Shown here: piece after piece, positions 7,501-15,131 of the stretch | Layout of the letters: each line of letters starts with the position of its first letter | Numbering within the stretch: position 1 is the first letter of the stretch | From: a virus | Reading direction: 5' to 3' (one strand) | IMG/VR virus record: IMGVR_UViG_3300030110_002080 | Coordinates: 8,017-36,131 of that record | DNA length: 28,115 nt | Notes under the pieces: model-generated | Databases searched by the model: none | Told to the model about the DNA's origin: nothing | The model's input: the letters and a program-made list of their open reading frames with translations, nothing else | Program-made: the position numbers and the translations under genes

Positions 7501-8106
7501 ATGAATCAGTTAGAATTAATACAAGAAGCCATAGAAAAAGCAAAAGCAGTTTTAGAAGATAGTCAATTTGCTAGGCTTCATGATTCTGAAGGTGAAGAAG
7601 TAAAGGTAAAAAGACCTCCAAAAAATCCTAAAGAAGAAAAAATAGATATGCCTAAAGATGCAAACAAAGAAATGATTAAAGAAGATAATCCATTTTTAGA
7701 TGAAGAAGAGGAAAAAGATACTGCTTCTAGGAAAAAGAGACTTCAAGAAAGACTAGATAATGTTGAAGAAGAAATGGAATCTTATGATTCTATGAAAGAT
7801 GGTAAATCAAATCAGGGATATAGAAGACTATTATCCGAAAGAGATAGATTAAAATCGTCTATAGAAGATATTGATTCAGAAATATACAAGTCTGTTGTTC
7901 TCAAAGGTCTACTGGCTTTACAGGAAATGACAATAAAAGATTCTAGTTCTATATTAAAATCTGACAAAAAATCAGATGTTATAAAACAAACATATGAGAC
8001 ATTAGAAACTATGGCTAATGACCTTCCTTATGATAATACATTTGCAGACCAATATGAAAACCTATCAAAATCAATTTTAACTTTCCTAAAGGAAAATAGA
8101 ATTTGA
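7501..8106 (+). CDS. Hypothetical acidic coiled-coil protein
   Basis: This 201-residue protein has no recognised family. It starts with an amphipathic helix (MNQLELIQEAIEKAKAVLE) and lacks the Trp signature of its neighbours. Residues 40-75 are a charged, probably disordered linker. Residues 77-127 (RKKRLQERLDNVEEEMESY...LLSERDRLKSSIEDID) are a coiled coil closely matching residues 43-98 of the protein at 4335-5657, so the two share a module. The rest is helical. GAGG precedes ATG 7501; the TGA stop merges with the GAGGAG signal for the ligase. Confidence 0.65.
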   Translation: MNQLELIQEAIEKAKAVLEDSQFARLHDSEGEEVKVKRPPKNPKEEKIDMPKDANKEMIKEDNPFLDEEEEKDTASRKKRLQERLDNVEEEMESYDSMKDGKSNQGYRRLLSERDRLKSSIEDIDSEIYKSVVLKGLLALQEMTIKDSSSILKSDKKSDVIKQTYETLETMANDLPYDNTFADQYENLSKSILTFLKENRI

Positions 8107-8116
8107 GGAGTTAGAT

Positions 8117-10738
8117 ATGGCTCAAACAGGTTTAGCCTTTGAAAAAGAAAAAGATTCTTTAACACAACGGATTTTAGATTTCTTTGAACGTGCTAGGTAT
8201 GCTTATCTTTCTGCAAGAGAAGACCCTGCTGAATATACATCTGAATGGAAAAAAATCATAAGAATGATGAAAGAAGATTTTGATAACATCAGCAGTTTTG
8301 CAACAGAACTTAAAGAATTTATAGATGAAGATGTTTTATTTGATAATGATGTTATAGATGCAACATCTGATGAAGCACGTAAATTATTTGAATCTATAAA
8401 AGATATGAGATTTAAATCAGATGAAATAACAGACCCGTTTGTTAAACAATTTAATAATAAAGTTATTGAAACCTTTATAGAAAAAGAAGAAGTTTTACTT
8501 GCATTTTTACATTATGCTATGAGAAGTCATTCAAATGCACTACCGGAAAAATTGTGGGAACAATTTGAAATGAAACCTGATTTAGTTACAAGAGGAGTTA
8601 TGGGTTTAGATTTAAAAGTTCAAGATATTCCTTTGTTTGTGATAGAACATTATGGTCAAGAAAATACTAACAATTCTAGAATAAAAGGTAAAGTAAAAGC
8701 AGGAATGAAAAAACTAGAAGAAATGTACAAAGAAATATATCCTGAATCTAAGTGGGAAAATTTACAAGAATTAAACATTACAAAGGCGGAAAAAAGTGAA
8801 GAGGAAAAGGCAGACATTGATTTTTTAATTCCTAACAAACCAATGTACAGAATTTTTGAAATAGATGATATGAAAGAACTAAAGGGCTTTAGTGGTGAGT
8901 GGGTTGTACAAGAAAAATATGATGGTATGAGAATACAAATTCACAAAACAGATGATATTGTAACTATTTATTCTTATAATAAAAAAGATATAACTGATAA
9001 ATGTCCTCAACAAGTTAAGGAAATGAAAAAGAAAAATTTCGGAGATTGTATTTTAGATGCCGAATTAACTTTATTTTTAAATGATGAACCATTACATAGA
9101 GCAGATACAATTTCACATGTTTTCAAAAAAGAAACAAAAGGTAGATTGGCTGCTCATGTTTTTGACATTATGAAACATGAAGGTAAAATGGTTGCTGATG
9201 AGCCTTTGCGTGAAAGAATTAATATGTTATTTTATCAATACAGTCAACACTCCACTGAAAATTTAGCATTCCCTTCTAAAAAAGATACTCGTATAGCAGA
9301 TTCTCTAAAAGAAATAGAATCCTATGCTAAAGATATTATGATGTTACCTAACTCTGAAGGTGTCGTAATCAAAGACATTGAATCTACTTATTTAATAGGG
9401 AAAAAGAAAAACCCAAAGTGGGTCAAATGGAAAAAATTTATTGATTTAGATGTAATAGTATTAGATGATAAAAAGACTAAAAGTAATTTACATAGTTATA
9501 CTATGGGAATTGGGCCTGTAACTGCTGAAGTTGCTAGAAAATACAAAACGGTAGAATTAGAAGATAAAGCATATGTGCCTGTAGGTAAAGCACTAAATAC
9601 AAAACAAAGTGTAAAAATAGGAGATATTATTAGAGTCAAAGTTGATGAAGTAAAGAAAACTAAGGACGGATTTAGTCTATATTCTGCTAAAGTAATTGAA
9701 TTACCGGAAGTAAATGAGTCTGATAATATTATTACATTAGAACAACTTGCAGGTAAAACTAAAAAATCTTTATCTGATTTTGTAGAGTTTGTGGCAGGTA
9801 GAACATTAGGCGGATTATTTAGAGTAAGTAGCGGACTTTCTGATACAGTAACAAATGGTAAAAAGAAAAAGAAAAAGGCCGGAATAAAGAAATCATATTA
9901 TATTACTGATGATATACATGGAACTGCTGAAATTATATTAAAAGAAGATATTGATGGATTCACTATTTATGGATTTGAAGGTGATTCTCTTATGCAGAAA
10001 AATGCACTATACAACATAGATTTATGGAAAGAACAACTTACATCAATTTTGAAAACGAAAAGGTCTGAATTACGAGTTGCTATTCGTAATGATATTATAG
10101 AGTATGGTGATAGCCCAAAACCTTTTGATAAAATATTAGATTTTGTTGTTAAAAATTATAAAGAACAGTATGAAGAATTATTTGATGGTAGAGAAGAAAA
10201 ATTAATGTCTTGGATGAAAAAACAAGATGATATACGATATATACATCCTAATAAATTTCAAGCAAGAGAAGATATTTTAGAAAAAGATATTGATGACTTA
10301 CAAAAAAAAGTAAAAGAAGCGAGTTTTAAAATATACCAACGTGAAGATGGTAATTTAGATTTTGTTATATTAATCGAAGATGAGAAATTAGCATGGACTA
10401 TTGACATAGAAGATGCTGAAGATATATACAATTTGTTTGGTAAGTCAGGTAAGTTTCCTGCTGTAGTAGCAAAACAAGTTGATGAAGATGATTTATTAGA
10501 TAGTGGTAAATTAATTTTAGGTGTTCAAAAAGATGGTTATCACGAATACAAATTAGAAGGAGATAAATTTGATACAAGAATGCATCTTAGAGTTGTACCA
10601 TTAAATGAGAAAAATACTTGGATAGCATGGACAGGAAAAAAGCAAGAAATGTTAGACAATAAAGACAATGAAAATTTATGGGATATAAGAGAAGATAAGT
10701 ATGCAAAATTACAATTTCCTCCTAAAAGTGGCGACTAA
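8117..10738 (+). CDS. ATP-dependent DNA ligase with long C-terminal extension
   Basis: This 873-residue protein contains a complete ATP-dependent ligase core, which seals nicks through a lysine-AMP intermediate. Motif I is KYDGMR with nucleophile K267, then DAEL at 314-317, AAHVFDIM with F349-D350, EGVVIKD from E414, and KWVKWKK at 434-440. A probable OB-fold follows to about residue 545. Residues 1-230 are helical and may be a DNA-binding domain. After a Lys-rich linker near 581-590 comes about 285 extra residues. The last part (FVILIEDEKLAWTI, then LGVQKDGYHEY, MHLRVVPL, TWIAWTGKK) resembles the 3'-phosphoesterase fold of bacterial LigD, but I do not find its catalytic histidines. The core looks closer to archaeal/LigB-type ligases. 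A replication enzyme between portal and protease is unexpected. Confidence 0.88.
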   Translation: MAQTGLAFEKEKDSLTQRILDFFERARYAYLSAREDPAEYTSEWKKIIRMMKEDFDNISSFATELKEFIDEDVLFDNDVIDATSDEARKLFESIKDMRFKSDEITDPFVKQFNNKVIETFIEKEEVLLAFLHYAMRSHSNALPEKLWEQFEMKPDLVTRGVMGLDLKVQDIPLFVIEHYGQENTNNSRIKGKVKAGMKKLEEMYKEIYPESKWENLQELNITKAEKSEEEKADIDFLIPNKPMYRIFEIDDMKELKGFSGEWVVQEKYDGMRIQIHKTDDIVTIYSYNKKDITDKCPQQVKEMKKKNFGDCILDAELTLFLNDEPLHRADTISHVFKKETKGRLAAHVFDIMKHEGKMVADEPLRERINMLFYQYSQHSTENLAFPSKKDTRIADSLKEIESYAKDIMMLPNSEGVVIKDIESTYLIGKKKNPKWVKWKKFIDLDVIVLDDKKTKSNLHSYTMGIGPVTAEVARKYKTVELEDKAYVPVGKALNTKQSVKIGDIIRVKVDEVKKTKDGFSLYSAKVIELPEVNESDNIITLEQLAGKTKKSLSDFVEFVAGRTLGGLFRVSSGLSDTVTNGKKKKKKAGIKKSYYITDDIHGTAEIILKEDIDGFTIYGFEGDSLMQKNALYNIDLWKEQLTSILKTKRSELRVAIRNDIIEYGDSPKPFDKILDFVVKNYKEQYEELFDGREEKLMSWMKKQDDIRYIHPNKFQAREDILEKDIDDLQKKVKEASFKIYQREDGNLDFVILIEDEKLAWTIDIEDAEDIYNLFGKSGKFPAVVAKQVDEDDLLDSGKLILGVQKDGYHEYKLEGDKFDTRMHLRVVPLNEKNTWIAWTGKKQEMLDNKDNENLWDIREDKYAKLQFPPKSGD

Positions 10739-10770
10739 CTTATATAGTAAAAGTTGAAGGTGCTTGTTTT

Positions 10771-11967
10771 GTGCTTATGGCAGAATCCCTTTTAATGAAG
10801 GCAGATAGTAATCACGAATTTAGTATTCTAAAGTCTGATGATTTAGTCATTGGTGGATATGCTTCTATAGAAATTGTAGACAAACAAAATGATTTAATTA
10901 CACTTAAGGCATTAGATGAAGCCGTTCAAAAATATATGAAAGAAACAAAATACAGAAATGTAATGTCAAACCATTCTAATGTACAGGTTGGAGAAGTTGT
11001 AGAAAAATACCGAGATAGTAATGGTATACTACATAAGACAGGTGTAGATGATGTTGGTTTTTATGTTGTTATTAAATTAAGAGATGATATAGAAAAGGCA
11101 AAAGAAATTTCAAGAGGTATTAGGAAAGGAACTCTTCGTTCCTTTAGTATTGGTGGACAAGCAATATCTAAGAAACAGAAGACAAATGATGAATATGGAG
11201 AGTATAACGAAATAGAAAAGTTAGAACTTCATGAAGTAACCATTTGTGAAAAAGGGATAAATCCCGAAGCGAAATTCGACATTTTAAAACAAGATGTTGG
11301 AGGTAATAAAATGAGTGAAAAACTGGAAAAAGCACTTGAGGAGTTAAATGACTTGATGAAACAAGTTAACTCTTCAATTGTCGAAAAAACTGAAGATAAT
11401 ACGACAGATGCCACCCTTGAAACAAAGGGCGATATGGAATACATGGATTCTGATAAAGAAATGATGGATACAGATGACAAGGACATGGATGATGACGACA
11501 TGGATATGGAAGAGAAGGCTCTTGATGAAGATTCAACAAGAGACTACGAAGCCGGAGAAGAGGTTGTTAGTGGTGGAACACCAAAAGCAACACCTGCTGG
11601 ATTAGATGTTGTTAAAGGTCTAGAAGATTCTGATTTCTCAACTCTTAACTTGAGTGCAGAAAATGTTGAAAAAGCATATGAAGCATTCAAAGCAGAAAGA
11701 ATGGAAAAGATTGCATACGATTCTCTAAGCAAGCAATTTGAAACAAGACTTGCTGAAGAATTAGAAGTTAAGAAAGCAAGTGCAGAAGCAGCAGCATATG
11801 ATGCTCGTTCTGATGTAATTGCTTTGAAAGAAGAATTTGCAGAACTACGCAAATCTTTAACTGCACAAAATGATGAGATTGTTAAATCGCAATCTGTAGA
11901 AATTCCTAGTGATGTAAGTAACCTATCATGGAATGAGATTGCTGATATAGCGAGGAAATATAATTAA
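10771..11967 (+). CDS. HK97-type prohead protease fused to scaffold domain
   Basis: Residues 1 to about 175 are a U35-family prohead protease: SNHSNVQVGEV with probable catalytic H68, SFSIGGQA with S126 (or S124), and LELHEVTIC with E155. It matures the prohead by cleaving scaffold and capsid precursors. Residues 181-398 are a scaffold-like domain: helix, a very acidic Asp/Met/Glu stretch, a long Ala/Glu coiled coil (about 300-370) and the end peptide LSWNEIADIARKYN. GTG 10771 is chosen because AAGGTG lies eight bases upstream; ATG 10777 is the alternative. The order protease-scaffold-capsid is standard. An internal start at 11311 probably makes the scaffold alone. Confidence 0.88.
   Translation: MLMAESLLMKADSNHEFSILKSDDLVIGGYASIEIVDKQNDLITLKALDEAVQKYMKETKYRNVMSNHSNVQVGEVVEKYRDSNGILHKTGVDDVGFYVVIKLRDDIEKAKEISRGIRKGTLRSFSIGGQAISKKQKTNDEYGEYNEIEKLELHEVTICEKGINPEAKFDILKQDVGGNKMSEKLEKALEELNDLMKQVNSSIVEKTEDNTTDATLETKGDMEYMDSDKEMMDTDDKDMDDDDMDMEEKALDEDSTRDYEAGEEVVSGGTPKATPAGLDVVKGLEDSDFSTLNLSAENVEKAYEAFKAERMEKIAYDSLSKQFETRLAEELEVKKASAEAAAYDARSDVIALKEEFAELRKSLTAQNDEIVKSQSVEIPSDVSNLSWNEIADIARKYN
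11299..11304 (+). promoter_or_regulatory. Internal ribosome binding site for nested scaffold gene
   Basis: GGAGGT lies inside the protease/scaffold gene, six bases before an in-frame ATG at 11311. This is as good as any gene-start signal in the window, and it sits precisely at the boundary between the protease domain and the scaffold domain. Confidence 0.7.
11311..11967 (+). CDS. Nested scaffold protein from internal in-frame start
   Basis: The 218-residue product (MSEKLEKALEELNDLMK...) would equal the C-terminal part of the protease fusion. The start sits right after the last protease-like segment (INPEAKFDIL) and follows GGAGGT at six bases. The layout is the same as lambda gene C and its nested scaffold Nu3. 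The protein is acidic, helical and ends in a Trp-containing helix that could bind the capsid protein. Expected role: build the prohead core and then be degraded by the protease. Seen: signal, start and domain boundary. Inferred: that both products are made. Confidence 0.65.
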   Translation: MSEKLEKALEELNDLMKQVNSSIVEKTEDNTTDATLETKGDMEYMDSDKEMMDTDDKDMDDDDMDMEEKALDEDSTRDYEAGEEVVSGGTPKATPAGLDVVKGLEDSDFSTLNLSAENVEKAYEAFKAERMEKIAYDSLSKQFETRLAEELEVKKASAEAAAYDARSDVIALKEEFAELRKSLTAQNDEIVKSQSVEIPSDVSNLSWNEIADIARKYN

Positions 11968-11980
11968 GGAGTGATAAAAA

Positions 11981-13333
11981 ATGAGTGGATATATAAAAAC
12001 AATGAAAGATTTAGAAGCGGCATCATACGGTCTAAGAGGCGGTAATGGTAATGCTTTGTTGAAGGCTGCCGGAGTCGTTGGTGGATTAGGAGGAGTAGGA
12101 CACGATTTACAACCTGCTTTTAGTGGTGCATCAGGACTAACGGATTTATACAATGTTCTTTACGGACAGAAAGTATGGTCAATGCTTAACCAAGAGGTTA
12201 ATGCTTTGTCAATGATTGCTAAGAGGCCATATACCTCAAGTGGTTGGAGAGTTCTAAAGAGCCGACCTCAAGGTGGTAGTGGTTCTGCTTTCGCACTTGG
12301 TAGTGGAGCAGCAGGAAGTGCTGCACCTAAAGCATCAGTAATTGGTGGAGTTGCAGAAAATGCTTCTCTAAGTAGTATTACTGCATTAGCCCCTGAATAC
12401 ACAAAACTGAATGTAAGCCCTAAAACAATAGCACACAAATTCGAGTTCTCTGAACTTGCAATGGAACTTGCTGCTATTGATGATGGTGTTGGTGATATAC
12501 GTGCTATAATCCGTGAGGATATGGGTAAACACCACGCTGAAGTACAGAACAAGATGTTATTAACACCTCTTGAAGTATATTCAGAAACAGGAACAGGAGA
12601 TATTGTTAACAACTATACATCTTTGTATAAGGTTGTAGCAAGTGCTGAAGAAATTGGTCAAATGTACACTGATGATTTAACTGACTTAGGTGCAGGTGGT
12701 ACTAATGAAGCCCTTGAAGATACATTAGTAAGAATCTATGGACAAGATAGAGGAGTTACAGTTAGTACTGAAACTATTACAGTTGTATCTGATTTCTTGG
12801 ATGCTGAAGTTGACTTCGGTGCAAGTTATGCAGCAGGTTCTACTAGAGTATTAACTTTAACAATACTAAATGACATGATTCGTAGAATCCGTCAAAATGG
12901 TGGAAACCCTAAAGTTATCTTAACAGGATACGATACTATACAACATATCTCTGACTTGCTACAAAGCCAAGAGAGATTTATGGATAGGAAAGAAGTAGTT
13001 CCTACACATAACGGTGTTCGTGGAGTTAAAGGTGCTGAAGTTGGTTTCAGAGTTGCAACATACTATGATATACCAATTATCCCTTGTAAGGATATGGGTT
13101 CAACAACTGCTGCCGGTGTAACAAATGGATTAAGTGATATCTTTGTCTTAGATACAGACCATCTATGGCTATCAGTTATGAAGCCTACAGAATACTTCGA
13201 GGATGGTATTTCAAATGGAAACCCATTCGGTGTTGGAACTTTAGGAAATCAAGCAATGTACAGAACCATTGGTGAAGTATGTTGTTCTTTCTTTAAAGGT
13301 CAAGGTAAGATAACTAACTTGAAGAGTGCTTGA
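11981..13333 (+). CDS. Major capsid protein, HK97 fold
   Basis: This 450-residue protein should be the main shell subunit. It follows the protease/scaffold gene and has HK97-type features: an N-arm, a spine helix region (KFEFSELAMELAAIDDGVGDIRAIIREDMGKH, with its Glu-rich loop), a central A-domain with NPKVILTGYDTIQHI, a GFRVATYYDIPIIPC beta segment, and LDTDHLWLSVMKPTEYF near the end. No long delta domain is present, in keeping with a separate scaffold upstream. AAGGAGTGAT precedes ATG 11981 at ideal spacing, one of the best signals in the window and fitting for the most abundant protein. Its base composition is slightly less AT-rich than its neighbours. Confidence 0.88.
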   Translation: MSGYIKTMKDLEAASYGLRGGNGNALLKAAGVVGGLGGVGHDLQPAFSGASGLTDLYNVLYGQKVWSMLNQEVNALSMIAKRPYTSSGWRVLKSRPQGGSGSAFALGSGAAGSAAPKASVIGGVAENASLSSITALAPEYTKLNVSPKTIAHKFEFSELAMELAAIDDGVGDIRAIIREDMGKHHAEVQNKMLLTPLEVYSETGTGDIVNNYTSLYKVVASAEEIGQMYTDDLTDLGAGGTNEALEDTLVRIYGQDRGVTVSTETITVVSDFLDAEVDFGASYAAGSTRVLTLTILNDMIRRIRQNGGNPKVILTGYDTIQHISDLLQSQERFMDRKEVVPTHNGVRGVKGAEVGFRVATYYDIPIIPCKDMGSTTAAGVTNGLSDIFVLDTDHLWLSVMKPTEYFEDGISNGNPFGVGTLGNQAMYRTIGEVCCSFFKGQGKITNLKSA

Positions 13334-13345
13334 GGTGATTAAGTA

Positions 13346-13681
13346 ATGGCACATACTGTCACACTTATTGCTGACCATAAAGGATTTGCTGCTCCTAAAG
13401 TATCAGGAGATGAATATGTTGTTGATGCACACATTAACATCACGGCATATGTTCAAGGTGGAATAACTGTAACTGCGTCTTCTTTGGGTCTATCTTCTGT
13501 ACACTGTGTTTTAGTAACAGGTATGGAAGAAATAGGCCAAACAGCAAGACCAATAGTAAGTACAACTGGTGCATATGAATCAGGAACTAGTTTCAAACTA
13601 ATTCTTTCAACTGGTTCAGCCCAACTCAGTGGTACTGCTGATGAAGGTATGGTTAGAGTCCGTGTTTACGGAAACCTCTAA
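13346..13681 (+). CDS. Small beta-rich protein, probable capsid decoration
   Basis: The protein has 111 residues, mostly predicted beta strands (HTVTLIADH, EYVVDAHINITAYV, GITVTASSLGL, VHCVLVTGMEEI, FKLILSTG, VRVRVYGNL). It lies directly behind the capsid gene, twelve bases away with TGAGGTGAT as ribosome binding site. Small beta-rich proteins in this position are commonly head decoration or stabilisation proteins, which is my inference; I do not recognise a named family. It is followed by a 94-base gap with a strong hairpin. Confidence 0.65.
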   Translation: MAHTVTLIADHKGFAAPKVSGDEYVVDAHINITAYVQGGITVTASSLGLSSVHCVLVTGMEEIGQTARPIVSTTGAYESGTSFKLILSTGSAQLSGTADEGMVRVRVYGNL

Positions 13682-13707
13682 ACAGTGAATAATGGAATAA
13701 ACATAAA

Positions 13708-13750
13708 ATAGTAGTCTTCGTTCTGAGACAATCAGAACGGGGGCTACTAT
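13708..13750 (+). other. Long RNA hairpin after capsid/decoration genes
   Basis: The arms 13708-13726 and 13732-13750 pair over 19 bases with a five-base GACAA loop. The base half (ATAGTAG with CTACTAT) and the loop half (CGTTCTGA with TCAGAACG) are perfect, joined by four pairs of which three are G-U. No U-run follows, so it is not a standard intrinsic terminator. It may protect the 3' end of capsid mRNA, mark an RNA processing site or weaken read-through. Downstream, CCTT at 13753-13756 could pair with the AAGG of the next ribosome binding site. Confidence 0.75.
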
Positions 13751-13775
13751 CCCCTTATTAAAAGGAGAAAAACAC

Positions 13776-14183
13776 ATGACACAAGTAACATTAACGAACC
13801 AAGCAAGACCAAGAGATATTAAAATCGGTGGAGTAATATACTCCATACATTATAATCAACAAACAACTGTACCTTTAAGACATACCGTATGTTTCTTAGG
13901 TGCGGAAAATATTACATTCACATTCGATGAAACGGACAAAAAAGATATTGAAAATCTTAATGACTATAAATTTAATGAATTAATTAGATTAACTGATGAA
14001 CTAAAAGAAGGCGATACACGTAAACAAGCCCAAAAAATATTATTCCCTACAAAGGTAAAGGCATCTCCAAAACCTAAAGCAAAAAGAGCACCTGCTAAGA
14101 AAGCACCTGCTAAAAAAGCAAAAAAGGTAGAAACCCCTAAGAAAGAAGTACCTTCAGAAGACAATAAGGAAGTGAGAGAATAG
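13776..14183 (+). CDS. Hypothetical protein with histone-H1-like basic tail
   Basis: Residues 1-90 of this 135-residue protein appear folded, with strands (QVTLTNQ, IKIGGVIYSIHY, TVCFLGAENITFTF) and a helix (FNELIRLTDELKEG). Residues about 90-125 are Lys/Ala/Pro-rich with APAKK repeats, like the DNA-binding tails of H1-type histones, then an acidic end. The repeat APAKK is coded by two near-identical 15-base units at 14088-14117. AAAGGAG precedes ATG 13776. Location next to capsid genes suggests a virion protein that touches packaged DNA; I do not recognise the family. Confidence 0.65.
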   Translation: MTQVTLTNQARPRDIKIGGVIYSIHYNQQTTVPLRHTVCFLGAENITFTFDETDKKDIENLNDYKFNELIRLTDELKEGDTRKQAQKILFPTKVKASPKPKAKRAPAKKAPAKKAKKVETPKKEVPSEDNKEVRE

Positions 14184-14458
14184 GTTCTAGTGGTAGTGGA
14201 GTACAGACGGCTGATGCATTGGTTTTCAAAGGTAAGTGTAAACTTATGAGTGTACACGGTTGTAATGCTTCAGGTTCAGCAGTAACTATTTCTGTTTATG
14301 ATAGTGATGATGCTTCTGCATCCGGTGATGTAGAAGTCTGTAGAATGGTTTTAGCCTCTAATGGTTCTTTTGAATACGATATGCATGGTAGATTTTGTGC
14401 TAAAGGTCTTTTCGTTGATATAACAGGAACAGGTCATTACTCCCTAGAGTGGAGTTGA
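14180..14458 (+). CDS. Small beta-rich protein, probable ATA start
   Basis: The frame is open from 14168 and coding-like from the first residues (GSSGSSGVQTADALVFKGKC), well before the first conventional start, TTG 14219. GGAAGTGAG, a one-mismatch Shine-Dalgarno, ends three bases before ATA 14180, and this ATA overlaps the TAG of the preceding gene (ATAG) as other genes here overlap with ATGA. I therefore propose an ATA start giving 92 residues; a -1 shift from the upstream gene is the alternative. The protein is beta-rich (KLMSVHGCN, SAVTISVYDSDD, CRMVLASNGSFEYDM, GLFVDITGTGHYSLEWS) and looks like a small virion surface protein. Family not recognised. Confidence 0.6.
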   Translation: MGSSGSGVQTADALVFKGKCKLMSVHGCNASGSAVTISVYDSDDASASGDVEVCRMVLASNGSFEYDMHGRFCAKGLFVDITGTGHYSLEWS

Positions 14459-14463
14459 TTATT

Positions 14464-14889
14464 GTGCCAAGCATAGATAATGATACAAGATTAGTAATGA
14501 CTATTCTTTTTGTTGGAGCAGTTAGCGGAGTAAATGTTTACTTCTATGCACAATATGGAGTAGGTTTTCCATATACTGTTGAAGCACACGCAATTTTATT
14601 TGGTATATCTACAATAGGTGGAATCATGATAATGAAAGCAGTATTTGATTTAATTGCTAATGATTATATTGAAGAGACTTTATTACAAAGACGGATTGAT
14701 GCTTATTGGAATCGTAGAGCGAGAGAAGAAGAGAACCGTAAAAGAGTTCGAGAATCTTTTAGGAATTTCCAACAAACATGGAATAATACAGTTCAATCTC
14801 CTACTAATGTTTATGGTGATGGTAATTTACCTACCATAAAAGGAAATACAGAAGGAGTAAGTCCTTCCTTTTTAACAATAGAACAATGA
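14464..14889 (+). CDS. Two-helix membrane protein
   Basis: I choose GTG 14464 (141 residues) over GTG 14449 because GGAGTTGAT at 14451-14459 ends four bases before it. Two membrane segments are clear: about residues 9-28 (LVMTILFVGAVSGVNVYFY) and 42-64 (HAILFGISTIGGIMIMKAVF). A basic cytoplasm-like region follows (LLQRRIDAYWNRRAREEENRKRVRESF split by Trp and Arg), then a polar tail. Next in line are a second membrane protein and a GTPase, so these may work together at the host membrane or in the virion. No family is recognised. Confidence 0.65.
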   Translation: MPSIDNDTRLVMTILFVGAVSGVNVYFYAQYGVGFPYTVEAHAILFGISTIGGIMIMKAVFDLIANDYIEETLLQRRIDAYWNRRAREEENRKRVRESFRNFQQTWNNTVQSPTNVYGDGNLPTIKGNTEGVSPSFLTIEQ

Positions 14890-14902
14890 TTGAGGTGAGA
14901 TA

Positions 14903-15127
14903 GTGGTTGGAGAAATCCTAATGGGTTTTGATGAAACCGCTATGGCTTACGATTTACAAAGAGCACATTCTGCTGACATTTGGTTCTTGAGAGCAAGATT
15001 TTGGATATGGGGAATTGTGTGTTCAATTGGAAGTTTCTTTCTTGGACAAACATTAGCAATATTTGGTATTAATACAATGTCAATATTGTGGAATGGGTTA
15101 GTGGACTTTTGGCATCATTTGTGGTGA
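14903..15127 (+). CDS. Small membrane protein
   Basis: This 74-residue protein starts at GTG 14903 four bases after GAGGTGA; ATG 14921 is a weaker alternative. After a polar N-terminus (FDETAMAYDLQRAHSAD) it has a Trp-rich hydrophobic stretch, roughly residues 33-57 (FWIWGIVCSIGSFFLGQTLA), and a second semi-hydrophobic segment to the end (MSILWNGLVDFWHHLW). It probably spans or lies in a membrane. Its last codons contain the GGTGAT signal of the GTPase gene, which links the two in expression. Confidence 0.6.
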   Translation: MVGEILMGFDETAMAYDLQRAHSADIWFLRARFWIWGIVCSIGSFFLGQTLAIFGINTMSILWNGLVDFWHHLW

Positions 15128-15131
15128 TAAC

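Noticed and set aside
9857-10738. Active LigD-type 3'-phosphoesterase in the ligase C-terminus
   Set aside because: The strand pattern is suggestive, but the His/Asp catalytic set of that family is not visible, so no activity is claimed.
10739-10746. TATA-like sequence (TTATATAG type) before the protease gene
   Set aside because: In such AT-rich DNA a match is expected by chance, and a start of transcription 25 bases downstream would remove the gene's Shine-Dalgarno. Not called as a promoter.
14654-14839. 61-codon plus-strand frame inside the two-helix membrane protein gene
   Set aside because: It is a different frame of a gene with clear membrane segments and a ribosome binding site; no signal precedes this frame.
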